Assembly (NCBI GenBank): GCA_947044405.1
Contig: CAMRHE010000134.1
Span: forward strand, 124,001 to 188,000
DNA from: Leptodactylus fallax
Lineage: Eukaryota; Chordata; Amphibia; Anura; Leptodactylidae
Direction: 5' to 3'
DNA: 64,000 nucleotides
Positions 1 through 11,139 of this stretch are shown here, piece after piece; within the stretch, counting starts at the first letter, position 1; every line of letters begins with the position of its first letter. The notes below the pieces were generated by a model. That model saw only the letters and a list, made by a program, of their open reading frames with translations, was not told the DNA's origin and searched no databases. The position numbers and the translations under genes were made by a program.

Positions 1-802
1 AATACTCTTCTGGAACATCCAAATGCTCTCTAGCAAACTTCAGAAGGGCCCGGATATGTACTGGCTTAAGCAGGGGGACACGTCTGGCACTGCAGGATCT
101 GAGTCCCTGGCGGCGTAGTGTGTTACGGACGGTAGCCTTTGTTACGTTAGTCCCAGCTTTCTGCAGGTCATTCACTAGGTCCCCCCGTGTGGTTCTGGGA
201 TTTTTGCTCACCGTTCTTGTGATCATTTTGACCCCACGGGGTGAAATCTTGCGTGGAGCCCCTGATCGAGGGAGATTATCAGTGGTCTTGTATGTCTTCC
301 ATTTTCTAATTATTGCTCCCACAGTTGATTTCTTCACACCAAGCTGCTTGCCTATTGTAGATTCAGTCTTCCCAGCCTGGTGCAGGTCTACAATTTTGTT
401 TCTGGTGCCCTTCCACAGCTATTTGGTGTTCACCATAGTGGAGTTTGGAGTGTGACTGTTTGAGGTTGTGGACAGGTGTCTTTTATACTGATAACAATGT
501 AAAACAGGTGCCATTACTACAGGTAATGAGTGGAGGACAGAGGAGCCTCTTAAAGAAGAAGTTACAGGTCTGTGAGAGCCAGAAATCTTGCTTGTTTGTA
601 GGTGACCAAATACTTATTTTCCACCATAATTTGCAAATAAATTCTTTAAAAAAATCAGACAATGTGATTTTCTAGATATGTTTTCTCATTTTGCCTCTCA
701 TAGTTGAGGTCTACCTATGATATCAATTACAGGCGTCTCTCATCTTTTTAAGTGGGAGAACTTGCACAATTGGTGGCTGACTAAATACTTTTTTCCCCAC
801 TG
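1..802 (-). mobile_element. Tc1-like transposon A, 5-prime half, cut by window edge
   Basis: The right end is a Tc1-type terminal repeat ending CCCCACTG followed by TA (803-804). Reading on the minus strand, a transposase start codon lies at 436 and the frame runs to the window edge as a helix-turn-helix region ([10 protein letters not shown], then [16 protein letters not shown]). The sixth codon is TAG where the related copy at 17129 has GAG, so the copy is dead. The remainder lies off the left edge. It sits in the RBM28 intron after exon 8 if that gene continues leftwards, as expected. Confidence 0.85.
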
Positions 803-1199
803 TAACATCACTCAGCGATGGGCTTTTCTTTTAGCCCACATTTTTCATAGCCAATTTCTCTTCACAAACAAATCTAGACAGAGATAAAGCATCACCTTAT
901 GAACAATGTCTTTCCTTCGTTGACATCTGATGGCAATTTTTTCTTCCTCACTTTAGTTTTAACTAAAGTACAAAGAACAAGTTAAGTCAGGTCACATTAG
1001 TAAACTAATATATATCTCTATATCTATATATATGATATATTATATAGACACACACACAAACTATGGTTGAACAAAAAATAATCTTGAGATCTGAGGAATC
1101 TCGAAACCATGTCAAATTGAAAAGATGATTAAATTTTTATTGTGTGTTATTTAAATAAGGTTATTGTATTGTGTCAACCTCTTTAATAACCTGGGGTAC
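803..1199. other. RBM28 intron 8 sequence, AT-rich, with TA microsatellite
   Basis: The stretch between Tc1 element A and exon 8 is AT-rich. It contains a degenerate (TA)n/(CA)n run at about 1005-1060. No gene or element is recognised. Confidence 0.5.
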
Positions 1200-1366
1200 C
1201 TTTCTTTTCATCCTCAGACTCAGAGTCTTCTGACTCATCTTCCATATCACTCTCCTGACCAGAGTCTGCAGATAGATCCTTATCATCATCACTATCCTCA
1301 TCAATGTCCTCATTATCACGATTCTCATCTACTTTGCTTCTGGTAATCTGAGGTTTCCCAACAGGC
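1200..1366 (-). CDS. RBM28: RBM28 coding exon 8 (acidic linker)
   Basis: The acceptor TTCTTTAG precedes [20 protein letters not shown] and a second acidic block ending [11 protein letters not shown]. The donor is AAAG/GTACCC, phase 1. The next exon (RRM3) is outside the window. Confidence 0.87.
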
Positions 1367-4300
1367 CTAAAGAACATAAAACATTTACAAAGGAGTAACA
1401 AACACAGACATGTATACATATATTAGTCCATTAAAAGGGGTTATCCCATAAGAAAGGTGATAAATGTGTGACTGCTAGAGCAGTCGCCGCTAGGTCTCCT
1501 ATCACTTACTAGTAAGATGGTTAGATCCTATCCTGTGGCTATCAGCCCCCGACAAATCAGATATTTAGGGCCTATCCTATAAAAAAATCCTGGACAACTC
1601 CTTTAAATGCATATCCTCACACATTGTGTGCCTCCACCACCAGTGAGCCTGCCACCCCCTACATAATCACCAGTATATTCAGATGTTGATTAGACTGAAA
1701 TATTGATGTACTAGTTCCTATTACATCACCGGTGAATTGTTCATTTTAGAGTGGAACACACAAAAATGCAGACAGCAGAAGTGGTGGAAGAGAATTTGAA
1801 TTCTTATAAAATGCATGGCAATTAACTATTCCTTACATTTTATGGTCTTTTGCTTTCTGCTGTGAAGTTTCCATCTCATCTTCTGACTCCTCTTTCTCAC
1901 TTGAATCATCTTCAAACTCTGAGTCCTCTCCCTCTTTCAGCACAGTTTTATCTCCATCATCCAATGAGTCTTCAACATCTGAGGAATCTTCGTCCTGTTC
2001 CAACTTTTTGCTACTTTTCTTGGTCTCTGGAAGAAATGTAAGAATAATGTTGCACAGATTATTTGGGTATGTCTAATCTTTCTTTAATCTCAGAATCTAG
2101 AAAAGAAGCCATTATACTTCTCCCTTCTGCTCAATACACTCCTGGCTTTAGCAGGTGACAATTAATGGAGAATTTAATCACTCTAGCCACGTCACTCCTA
2201 ATTCCATTTTCCTGTGTAAATTCAGTAGAGAAGGCATTTTATATACCTGCCTTTTTGCCTCCTTCTCCATTACTCCCAGATTATTTACAAGAGGATTCAG
2301 TCTTAGTTTTAAGTTTCTTGTGATTTATGCAACTGAAGAATATTTTGGGGTAATTGTTAATTTTACTTTCCGTGGCGATGAACCTCTCTGTCTCAATCTT
2401 TGCAGACTTTATCTGTTAACTCACCATCAGCTGTTGCTCCCCGAGTTGCTGTGTATTTATCCTTTGCAACAGCCCAGTCAACAGCAATAGTTCGACCTAG
2501 GAAAAAAAAAAAATAAGATAAAATAAAAAGATGCCAGAACTCAAAAGTTTCACACACTCAACTCCTTAACAATTTTTTTGACTAATACACCTCCTGCTTT
2601 GTTTACAGAATTTCAGATTTCCTTTTTCCATTTTACTGCCTTCTGGAATAATGTAGCCACAAAATGAAGCTCTCCATTAGGCTAAGGCTACATGACAACT
2701 TGAAGCAGTTCAAAAGTAAAAATAAAATTATGATCACACCACAAATGCAATATTTCCCTCTGGGCCCTACAGACCAAATCAAAGTTGTGGTTTATCATGA
2801 CAAATAAGTGATATTGTGTCTTTGCATAGACTTTGTTTGTGAAATGAGACCTTTTCTAAATCCCAACGTTATACCCACAATAAAGCAGTTTCATATGAGT
2901 CTGCTCACCTTTGATACTCTTCATATTTGTTCCTTTCAAAGCCTTGCTTGCCTCTAGCATGTTCTTAAACTGTACAAAGGCAAACCCTCGCATCTTCCCA
3001 TCTGTTAGACAAAGCAGATTTATTACTGTTTAACTTGTATAGCTATACAACACATTAGTGGTGAACTAGTATAGCTATACAAAATGATATTGTGGAGAGA
3101 AAGATCAGAGTTCTGAATGTACAATAAAATTCTAAACTACTCAACACAAGACTGTAAGGAGTCTATTCTGACTGTAAACAGAGCTGAGTATGACTAATGG
3201 CACTAACAAAATGTAGAGAAAAATACCAAATTAAATTGTAAGAACAATTATTTTTTTCATAAATCAATATTGCAGATGAATGGAGCAAACTTTGAAATAT
3301 ACTTTACTAAGGAAAAGTACCCGAGTATTTAACGATTACTTTTTGTCTTACTACTTATTTGAGTGACTTTGGTCCATACACAAGCAGATAAGTTTACAAT
3401 GAAATCTAGTGAAATGGGAGAAAAGATAGAGATATGAGGTGGTCTACAGCATTAAATTAGTCATTGGGAAAAGGCTGAATAGAAATTCCTGATAACCCAG
3501 CAAAGTTGTAAAAGAGAATTGTTGCTCTATAGTGCAGTTTTAACTCCTCCCCATCCCCCATAGACTTGTACTGTACAGATTCGAGCAGTGGTGGAAGGTG
3601 GCAAATAAATGAAGGAACAGACCAGTCTTTAATAATGTATATTATAACATTTGTTATATTCACCTACATTATAGATTTATAGAGAAAAAAATAAGTTTTG
3701 TTACACTTTACGATTACTTACCAAAATGTTGTTGAATTACTTAAAGGGAACTTGTCAGTAGCAATTTACACACAAATCCACAACCAGTACCATATAAAGC
3801 AGCTGCAGAGTTTCAAAATGATCCCCTTATAGCCCAATATGAAAACAACTTTTATTCAATATGCAAATTGTTTTTTTAGTGAGTAAGGCAGAGAGTCAAA
3901 CAATAAAGACTCTTCTTCTAAAATCACTCCAGGACTCCAGCACAAACATAGTACACTAGGCTGTACGATAGTGTCCAAGTCACTCAAGATTTCAGGAGAG
4001 GAGTCTAGTGAGGTTCATGTACTCTAGGAGTCAAATCACATTTAAGGTTTTGGTGGTGTGGAGAGCAGGACCCTCTGCATCCCTGACTTTATAAAATGAA
4101 TTTGCATATAGAATAAAAGTTTTTCTCCAATAACGCTGGGCTTAAGGCTAAGGCCCCACTCTGCGGAAACGCAACTTTTTTTTGCTGCAGATTTTATTGC
4201 TTTTTTTGAGCCAAAGTCAAGAATGGCTAAAAAAGGAATGGGAAATATATAGGAAGCTCTTATACTTCTATTTTCTGCTCAATCCACTACTGGCTTTGGC

Positions 4301-7300
4301 TCAAAAAAAAAAAAAAACTGCGTTTCCGCAACATGGAGCCTTAGGCTAAGGCCCCACGTTGCGGAAACGCAGTTTTTTTTTGTTGCAGATTTTGTTGCGG
4401 TTTTTTGAGCCAAAGCCAGGAGTGGATTGAGCAGAAAATAGAAGTATAAGAGCTTCCTATATATTTCCCATTCCTTTTTTAGCCATTCTTGGCTTTGGCT
4501 GAAAAATCCGCAGCAAAATCTGCGTTTCTGCAATGTGGGGCCTTAGCCTTAAGGAGATAATTTTGAAACTCTGCTGCTGCGTTATAAAAGGTACAGGTTT
4601 GATGCATATATTGCTGATGACAAGCTCCATTTAAAGAGATCCTGCTTGCTGTCATTCATTCCGCATACTCTCAGTGGATATAATTAAGTTCATGGAAATG
4701 TGATATACAGTCAGACATCTGGTAATGAGCTGTGCGACAAATGACCATGGTCTTATTTTTATCCACTAGAAGTAAGCAGAATGAATGACATCAAGTATAG
4801 ATCTAGAAAACCATGAAGAATTGATTCAGATAATATCATGGAAAATTGTACAACTTTTCATTATACAAACAATAATATATCAACATTTCCCCTCAATATT
4901 GGTCTAAAAGTGAACAACCCCTTTAAAATCCTTACTGAAGCCCCATTCCTGGCCGTTTTGTGGTCCAGCCTCATTCATTCAAGTCTATGTGCAGTGGATA
5001 AAAAGGATGGTTTTTCATGGACCTGTACATGAGAACGGCCACAAGCATGTAGCCTTACAACATTCTATGAACTTTACTTCCTCAACTAAAACTTTAACAT
5101 CATTCAGTGAAAGAAGACCTGGCATTTTTGGAATGTTGACCTCCATCACAGACCCAAAGGTGGAAAAATGTGTCTTGAGATCTTCTTCAGAGCACTATCA
5201 TGGGAAATAATAAAGCACTATCAGCACAATAGATTTTGTCTTAACATAAAAAGCGCATATATGAGTACAGCAAATAGGTGACAATTTAAAGTAAGATTTA
5301 GTAGCATGTGTGTACAGAATCCCCAAAAAATGACATATACTCCATATTAACATATGAAATATTCAATCTAAAAAAAAAAAATGACCTCCATAAGCATTTG
5401 GCCACATCTGGAACAATGTATCTAGGGAAACTCATGCTGATGCTATATAAATTCATATCAAATGCTTTATTAACTCGTCACATATGATATATTCTTAACT
5501 AGCCACAAACATGATTGCAATAAGTGACTGAAAACAATTTTTTTTTTTTTCCCCCTTCACTGCACCAGTCCTGGAGGTACTGCAATACTAGGCAATGGAC
5601 TGGACAAAGGTTTTCCATCATCCTGTAATATAAATCCACTTAAAATATAGTCTTCAGACAGGTAATATAAATTCTACACTTGATTTTTTCCCAAAAAAAA
5701 AAAAAAAAGAAAGCAATGTAAGCTATTCTTTCTCCTTTGAAGACCTAGCCCATTCAGGGCTTGGCCCAGTGCATTTCTGTTTTTTTTAATCAATATTTAA
5801 TCCATGTACCATTCGTTTTTTTTTTTGTTTTTTTTTGCATCTGCAAAATAAACATATGCAGTCTTTATTTTTCGGCATAACCTAACAATGAACCTGAGAT
5901 CTTCTATGAGCTCTAAGAGTCATTCACAATAATAAGACTATATTCACACAATTGTGCTACAAAAAAACAAACATGAGAAACAGATGAAGACATCCATCCT
6001 TCATGTCCATGAGGCAAACGTTTTGACTGATCCCTCATAGACCAGAGTCTATTCAGGAATACGTGAAAACATGCAAAAATAGGACATTAGGACATGTCCT
6101 ATTTTTGATGGATTGTTCCCACAATTCGTCAAAATCATGGACATCTGCATAGCCCCATAGACTCTTTGTATTATGACAATGGACATTATTGCTAAACTAA
6201 AGCTACCTTCATAGATATCCTGTAAACCTTTATATACGGATTGGCACCAGAACAATAATAAACCCACTAGGAACATGAAGATATGAAAACTCTGAAAAAC
6301 ACACAGCACATATCTCATGAGACACACTCCATATAAATACTATGTAAATATAATGTTTATTACACAAAGGGGCACAAAAAGTTCATAAAAACACAATCAA
6401 ACCAAATAATGCCGTGGTATAAAATATACGAAAGAGCCTAGGATAACCACGTAAAATTAAATGACAGTAAACAATCATTAAAAAGCCCCTCAAATCCAAT
6501 ATATATACATAGCCCATCAATGTGCAAAAATCAATAATAATAATAAAGCCATAACCAAATAAAGCAGCTAAACCACAGTTACTCTGTGGCCAGCAACAAG
6601 GGTTTGTTTTGTTTTTAAGTGTTTTTATTAAATTTTTGTGTCCGTTTGTCTAATGAACTTTATATTTACATTGTATTTATTTGGTGTAAGTCTCATGGAG
6701 ATATGTGCTGTGTGTTTTTTGGCGTAATACTGGCATACATATCCAGTACTTAAAGAGGTAGTGACCTCTGGGAAGATGGAGACCTAGTATATAGTTAACA
6801 CAATACAATATTCCTGTATGTAGTCTGCTGTCAAAAAGTCCTCAGAAACTTGGCACAATAAAATAAGAAAACGAATCAACAGTATACAACTGCACATTCA
6901 AAAATAGTTTTTAATTTTTATGACATCCATAGTTTTCTTCAAGATACTATACCTTAAAACTCAAGTTCCGAATAATGAGTCTGGCTTTTTTGGGTGGGAC
7001 TTTGACATCCTGAGGCTTGCTTTGTTTTGGTTTCTCTGGCGTTTCTGAAATCAGTAATAAAGTAGGTTTTATGCTTTTAAAAACGTCACTTTTGCTGATA
7101 GAATACATTCTTTCAGCTATTGTTATAAGCTTGCTTAAAATACTAAAAATTGTAAAATCACTTAAGAGAGGACCTTTCACCACCTCCAACAAGTTCAGCT
7201 CCTCACATCACAATTAATAGAGGGTGCTCCACTGATTCTGGGACAGTTAGATTTTTTTTTCTCTAGCCCCCCCACCCCGAGCAATCAATGCTGTTAGTTT

Positions 7301-9883
7301 TAGGGATATGCTGCTTAGGTCCTATACTGACGGGAGGGTGGTTCAGGCAGGAGCAGACAATGGATGCAATTCTGAGCTCTGATTGGAGCTATAAATCGAG
7401 CCCCTTCCCCCCCCGAAACACTGCCCTTCTGACATTACAGAGCTTAGGAGTTAGGCGTTCACACTACCATTGTATGTCCATTCTGATAAGGTCCTAAAAA
7501 ACAAAACAAAAGAAAAACCACAACTATCATAACGGACACTAACTGACATTAATGTGTCCGTTTTTTAACTGATCCATCAGTTAGTGTCAGTTATCGTCCT
7601 TTTTTATAGTGTCTTTTTTTTGTTCTGCTCCGAGAATACACAGGAAAAAAAAACGGACAGTAATAACAGACAGTATAACAGACTGACTGTTACTGTTCGT
7701 TAGCCATAGACATTAATGTTAAAAAATAACGGCAGCTTAACGTCTGTCATAAGTCCGTTATATTGGAATGACAAGTCCTGCACCCCACGTTATTAGGTTC
7801 TCAAAGAAAAAAAAAAAGAAAAAAAATAGACATTACGGATTAGGTGAAAACTGACAACAATGGACAACAGATCAAATCAATGGGATTCTTAACAGATTTA
7901 TAATGGATCTGTTAGTGTCCTTAGTTAATATTTTGTAACGGATGCTAGAAACAGACACTACTAATTGTGTGAATAGCACATAAGGTACCAAAACTACTTG
8001 CGCTTGTTGATCAGGATTGGTGGGGGCGAAAGAAAAAATTCCAACTGTGCTGGAATCAGTGGATCAGCAACTATTAACATATGTTAAGAACGTGAATTGG
8101 TGGAAGAGGTAAAAAGTTCTCTTTAAAATAACTATAATCCAATACTTAAACATACCCTTTGTTTTAGCCTTTTTATCTTTTTCACGCAACTTTTTCTTAG
8201 CCACCATCACCTCGATTTTCTTCCCATTGTACTCTTTGATTTCTTTCAGTGCTTTCTGTGCATCCTCCAACATGGAAAACGTAGCATATCCAAGACCGCG
8301 ACATTTTTCCAAACCTGCATATATACATCAGTAAATAGTACAAAGTTACAGACAACTTCTTCATTGTTTTATAAATATAGTTTTTCTATTTAACTAACAG
8401 AACCAAGTTGGTCCTGCACCTGCATTGGCAAATTAAGGGTCTGATCAGGACTAATGATGCTGTAAAGCTCCAAGCACATGGTCCGTCTGGAGCCTGAGCT
8501 CACAGAAGGATAGTAATGTGTCTGAGGAAGCACATACGGCACATAGATATCATTAGTGCTGTTCAACCATGGACTGCTCATGCACACAACCAGTATGTCT
8601 GGGAAATCAGACCTTTGGTTTATCCAGGATTTGCAATTATAACACTGATGCAGAAATGCACTCATATCACATTCACAAGGAAGTGCACAACACCTGGCAA
8701 CCACATTGATCATATGATCTGAGCTTCATCCACTGCACAGTGGGTAATTACAGATTACTGAAGAGCACATAATTTTGCTAAGAAGAAGCAGGAAGTAGAG
8801 ACCAGCAGAAGACCTAGGTAGTGTTGGAACCAGAGCAGTGAGGAATTACTAGCTTATAACAGGCTCACCTGCACCTGCTTCGGCTTCAAGTTTGAGGTTT
8901 CCGTCTCCGAATCCGCTTGAAAAATGCGGAGAGAAAAGTCCTGCAAGCAGGACTTTCCTCTCTGGCGTTTTCCGGGCGGACCCCATTATAGTCTATGGGG
9001 TCCGTGGGTTTTCACAGGTAACTGCTTTTTAAGCAGATTAGGTTTCCATTCTTCGGGTTATCCTTAGGGCTGGGCAATTAATTGAAAAATAACCAAAATC
9101 GAAAGTCTGCTCAATTATTGGATGTCAACTAACGCACATCAACTATTTCGCATCTATACCATCCTGTCTCATACTACCATTAGTTAAAGCAAATATCACT
9201 AAGTGTACACTACCCAATCAGGATAGATGATATGTGAATAAACAGAACCAATATTCAGTGGCATATAAAAAGGTGAGCGTCCTAAAATAATCATTTCTTA
9301 ATCATAACTGATGTAACATGTTCAATTAATCGTGACTTTGATTTAACTCATAGTTGTTCAGCCCTAGTTGACCCTATGGATTGCAAATGGTGAAATCCCA
9401 CAACATAAATCAAAATGCTGCCAATTAAAAAACTACACCCAATGACATTGACCATGCAGATATTTTTCTGCTCCGAGTTATGTAATACTGTGACGACTTT
9501 CCACAGATAACTCTGCCTTGTTAAAGCCACAGAATATCTGCTACACCTCAACATACCCTTACGTTAGGCCAGAACAATACCAGCATTATTTGCGAAGTTA
9601 CTGTTACACGATGGCTAGTTCTCTGTGGTACAATACTCATTCTCAGGCTGCACTTCTAGATTTCCTTCAACGATGGCTACATTACTGTATATGGAGCTCC
9701 CTGATTATTAGTTGTACTGCTGCTCGGCCGTACACTGCCTAGAAACACGAACAGGCGGTCATTACCTTTCTCTCGGACCACGAAGCACTGGCGGAGAGGG
9801 CCGCACTCACTGAAGATCTCCTGCAGCCGCTCACCGGTGGCATCTTCCGGGAGGCCCCGGATAAATAACGTAAGACCTGCCAT
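1200..9883 (-). CDS. RBM28: RBM28, RNA-binding protein 28 (5-prime eight coding exons; 3-prime part off window)
   Basis: RBM28 is a nucleolar multi-RRM protein (related to yeast Nop4) acting in large-subunit ribosome biogenesis and linked to spliceosomal snRNPs. I join 9883-9766, 8314-8156, 7044-6953, 5194-5119, 3001-2909, 2496-2425, 2026-1837 and 1366-1200. That gives 967 nt, or 322 codons plus one base, with no stop and consistent phase at all seven junctions. RRM1 has RNP2 LFIRGL (6-11) and RNP1 RGLGYATF (45-52). RRM2 has RNP2 LIIRNL (115-120) and RNP1 RGFAFVQF (153-160). Residues from about 204 to 322 form the Asp/Glu/Ser-rich linker that precedes RRM3 in vertebrate RBM28. The start MAGLTLF matches the family; an in-frame ATG four codons upstream is less likely. 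RRM3, RRM4 and the basic tail should lie left of position 1. Identity rests on recalled family sequence, not a search. Confidence 0.93.
1431..1616. repeat. MITE of the AGGGGTTGTCC family in RBM28 intron 7
   Basis: The ends are inverted: TTAAAAGGGGTTATCCCAT on the left and ATCCTGGACAACTCCTTTAA on the right. The same termini recur at 11459, 14659, 37612 and 57130, marking a dispersed short non-autonomous DNA element with a TTAA-like target. Confidence 0.6.
1837..2026 (-). CDS. RBM28: RBM28 coding exon 7 (acidic linker)
   Basis: The acceptor TTCTTCCAG precedes 190 nt encoding a Lys-Ser start and then long Asp/Glu/Ser runs ([31 protein letters not shown]). The donor is AAAAT/GTAAGG, phase 2. Low-complexity acidic sequence diverges fast, so assignment rests on position, frame and composition. 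Confidence 0.88.
2027..2908. other. RBM28 introns 5 and 6
   Basis: These introns hold no gene except exon 6 between them. A scrap of the Harbinger-like MITE family described at 4344 is visible at about 2110-2150 (its palindrome core, ending CTGGCTTTA). The rest looks unique or unrecognised. Confidence 0.4.
2425..2496 (-). CDS. RBM28: RBM28 coding exon 6
   Basis: A long T-rich tract ending CCTAG is followed by [15 protein letters not shown], the last strand of RRM2 and the conserved [10 protein letters not shown] that follows it. The donor is GATG/GTGAGT. The exon is 72 nt. Confidence 0.92.
2909..3001 (-). CDS. RBM28: RBM28 coding exon 5
   Basis: The acceptor TCTAACAG precedes [18 protein letters not shown] and [13 protein letters not shown], which carries the RNP1 motif of RRM2. 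The donor is CAAAG/GTGAGC, a strong site. The exon is 93 nt, phase 1 to phase 1. Confidence 0.92.
4146..4340. repeat. Harbinger-like MITE M1, copy 1
   Basis: A near-complete palindrome with termini GGCTAAGGCCCCAC and its complement. It has internal pairs GAGCCAAAG/CTTTGGCTC and a conserved AGGAATGGGAAATATATAGG core. It is flanked by TAA on the left and shares TTA (4341-4343) with the next copy. The 3-bp TWA target is typical of PIF/Harbinger elements. No coding capacity. Confidence 0.75.
4344..4548. repeat. Harbinger-like MITE M1, copy 2 (tandem to copy 1)
   Basis: Same palindrome as 4146-4340, bounded by TTA at 4341-4343 and TTA at 4549-4551. Termini are GGCTAAGGCCCCACG and GTGGGGCCTTAGCC. 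Eight or more further copies occur in the window. Confidence 0.8.
5119..5194 (-). CDS. RBM28: RBM28 coding exon 4 (weak donor)
   Basis: The acceptor CATGATAG precedes [19 protein letters not shown] and then NIPKMP, the alpha1-beta2 part of RRM2. The donor must be CCAG/GTCTTC, because the phase-1 G joins exon 5 to make Asp in the expected PDGKMRGF stretch. That donor lacks the usual purine-A-A-G intron bases. No other GT nearby keeps the frame and the family sequence. Confidence 0.88.
5195..6952. other. RBM28 intron 3
   Basis: About 1.76 kb of AT-rich sequence with poly-A/T runs (5540, 5690, 5815). A small inverted motif lies near 6080-6110 (AAAATAGGACATTAGGACAT, then GTCCTATTTTT). I see no gene and no recognisable snoRNA boxes. 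Confidence 0.4.
6953..7044 (-). CDS. RBM28: RBM28 coding exon 3
   Basis: The acceptor GATTTCAG leads into [20 protein letters not shown], then [11 protein letters not shown], the first strand of RRM2. The donor is TTTAAG/GTATAG. The 92-nt exon ends in phase 0 after residue 123. Confidence 0.92.
7454..7980. repeat. Harbinger-like MITE with GTTCACACTACC ends (RBM28 intron 2)
   Basis: It starts GGCGTTCACACTACC after TTA (7451-7453) and ends GTGTGAATAGCACA before TAA (7981-7983). The interior is rich in inverted copies of ACGGACACTAACTG-like and GTTAAAAAACGG-like segments. The same family is seen at 30484. Confidence 0.6.
8156..8314 (-). CDS. RBM28: RBM28 coding exon 2
   Basis: The acceptor TATGCAG precedes the exon. 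The split glycine codon is completed and reads into [17 protein letters not shown], the RNP1 half of RRM1, then a basic [14 protein letters not shown] segment. The donor is AAAGG/GTATGT, phase 1. The exon is 159 nt. Confidence 0.92.
8886..9064 (-). repeat. MITE M2 fragment (RBM28 intron 1)
   Basis: It shares with copies at 38114, 55684 and 61357 the blocks AGTCCTGCAAGCAGGACTTT, a GCGGAGAGAAA hairpin, and CCCCATTATAGTCTATGGGG. Its outer ends are lost, and the hAT-like element at 9065 abuts it. Confidence 0.55.
9065..9366. mobile_element. Short hAT-like non-autonomous element (RBM28 intron 1)
   Basis: Termini TAGGGCTGGGCAATTAATTG and (complement of the right end) TAGGGCTGAACAACTATG form an inverted repeat. 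The sequence resembles the widespread vertebrate hAT MITEs with GGGCTG ends. The 8-bp flanks match at only about five positions, so the target duplication is eroded or the call is wrong. Confidence 0.5.
9766..9883 (-). CDS. RBM28: RBM28 coding exon 1
   Basis: The exon starts at the ATG of [17 protein letters not shown] and ends at a consensus donor AAAG/GTAATG. It encodes the first 39 residues, which make up the beta1-alpha1-beta2 part of RRM1, and ends in phase 1. The following intron is about 1.45 kb and contains a hAT-like MITE. Confidence 0.92.
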
Positions 9884-10060
9884 CACTGGATACACTTCAG
9901 ACTAAACCACGCTTCTCCAGGGCGCCGCCATATTAGCCGGAAGTCCGTGTCAGTAATCATTCCCATGCTGGCCTCGCACTGTACCTTTGACTTCAGTTCC
10001 GGGATTGCGTTAGTTCCCTCTTTGCAACGGAAAACTACACAATACTTCCGGCTTGTATAC
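9884..10060 (-). promoter_or_regulatory. RBM28 promoter / 5-prime UTR with ETS and YY1-type motifs
   Basis: Just upstream of the start codon the minus strand has AATATGGCGGC, a YY1-type motif (9925-9935). ACTTCCGG at about 9938-9945 is an ETS-type site, and another CTTCCGG lies on the plus strand at about 10045. No TATA box is seen. This architecture is common at housekeeping and ribosome-biogenesis promoters. The transcription start is not determinable here. Confidence 0.5.
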
Positions 10061-10129
10061 CGGGTATACTTTTCTTTTTGATTTAGAAGCAATGACAGAA
10101 CTTGCACTAGCAGCAGGGGCGTAAATACC

Positions 10130-10930
10130 AAATCCTGGGTCCCTTAGCAAACTTTTGACTTGACCCCCACACGGTAAAATGCCCATTATGCCCACTATAA
10201 TGACATTATGCCCACTATAATGTGTAAGAGACCACCACAAAAATGACCGACGGACATGCACAGTCGGCTGTTCCGTCGGCCATTTTGCGGTGGTCTCCTG
10301 TAAGAAGAGGAGTGAAGAGGAGGTGAATGGCCGACGGAGCAGAAGAAAGGCGGAGCTGGATTGGATGACTACGCTTTGCTCAGAGCACAGGGGTAACGCC
10401 CCCTGTGCTTTCTCAGCACAATGAAGAATGAATAAAAATTCAAAAACGGCGGCGCGGACCTTCAAGATAAAGGTAAGAGAGGAATAGCCTTTATAAAGGC
10501 TATTCCTACATGCTCTTAATTTAAAACATGTTTTTTAATTACAGAAACCCTTTCATTTTTATTTTTTAACTTTTCTACTTCTTTATTTATTTTAATTTTT
10601 TACATTGTGTCCCCATAAGGTCATAATAGACCTTTGGGGACATCTGATCACAGTTTCTTTTTTTGATGGGGGAAGCTGATTTCCCCTGTAACTGGGGCTG
10701 ATACATTTAGCCCCAGTCGCAAGAGGAATACAGCCTCCTTCCCATAACTACAGAGCTGATCAGAGCTCTAACAGGATCTGATCCCGGCGCATCACGTGAC
10801 CGCCGGGTCAGAGGGGAGCTGCATCATGGTGGCTCCTATAGCTGTGTATATAGCGCTCAACCAGAGTGTCACAGCCCCCTGGCGGGTTCCCGTGGCAGCT
10901 TCTTAGGAATCGCTGGTCTAGGAAATAGAA
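10130..10930 (-). repeat. Inverted partial copy of the TTAA element at 15384, plus a hairpin
   Basis: From about 10600 to 10860 the sequence is the diverged complement of about 15545-15830. Shared blocks include CATAAGGTCATAATAGACCT, AACTGGGGCTGATACATTTA and ATCCCGGCG/CACGTGACCGCCGGG. A separate hairpin at 10230-10300 pairs GACCACCACAAAAATG with CATTTTGCGGTGGTC. The long minus-strand ORF at 10010-10465 crosses this and is not a gene. Confidence 0.6.
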
Positions 10931-11139
10931 AGATAACAGACACTGTCCTACAGTTAGCTGATAGTCGCGGGGTGAAATTGCATTGGGGCTGAAAGTTGGA
11001 GGTCGTGGCTGCTACTCTTCTTGTATACTACACCTTGGTCAGTCTGCCTATTATTGTCACTGAATGGATGTATTTGGACATCATTTATGAATTAGTGTAT
11101 ACAATAGATGGATTATAGCTACTATGCTTTAGATTTTAA

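Larger units (their letters stand above)
3741..4635. repeat. Foldback MITE with inverted ends, split by two inner MITEs (RBM28 intron 4)
   Basis: The left end reads TTAAAGGGAACTTGTCAGTA. The right end is its diverged complement (TGACAAGCTCCATTTAAAG). Sequence next to the inner MITEs also pairs: AGCAGAGTTTCAAAATGATC at about 3802 against TTTTGAAACTCTGCTGCTG at about 4560. The two copies at 4146 and 4344 therefore interrupt an older palindromic element. Confidence 0.6.

Noticed and set aside
2027..9765. Intronic snoRNAs in RBM28
   Set aside because: Ribosome-biogenesis genes often host them, but I found no convincing paired C (TGATGA) and D (CTGA) boxes with a terminal stem. One candidate TGATGA at about 4615 lies in a MITE.
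10010..10465. 151-codon minus-strand ORF upstream of RBM28
   Set aside because: It runs through a hairpin repeat and low-complexity sequence, has no recognisable domain, and part of it is the inverted K-family repeat.
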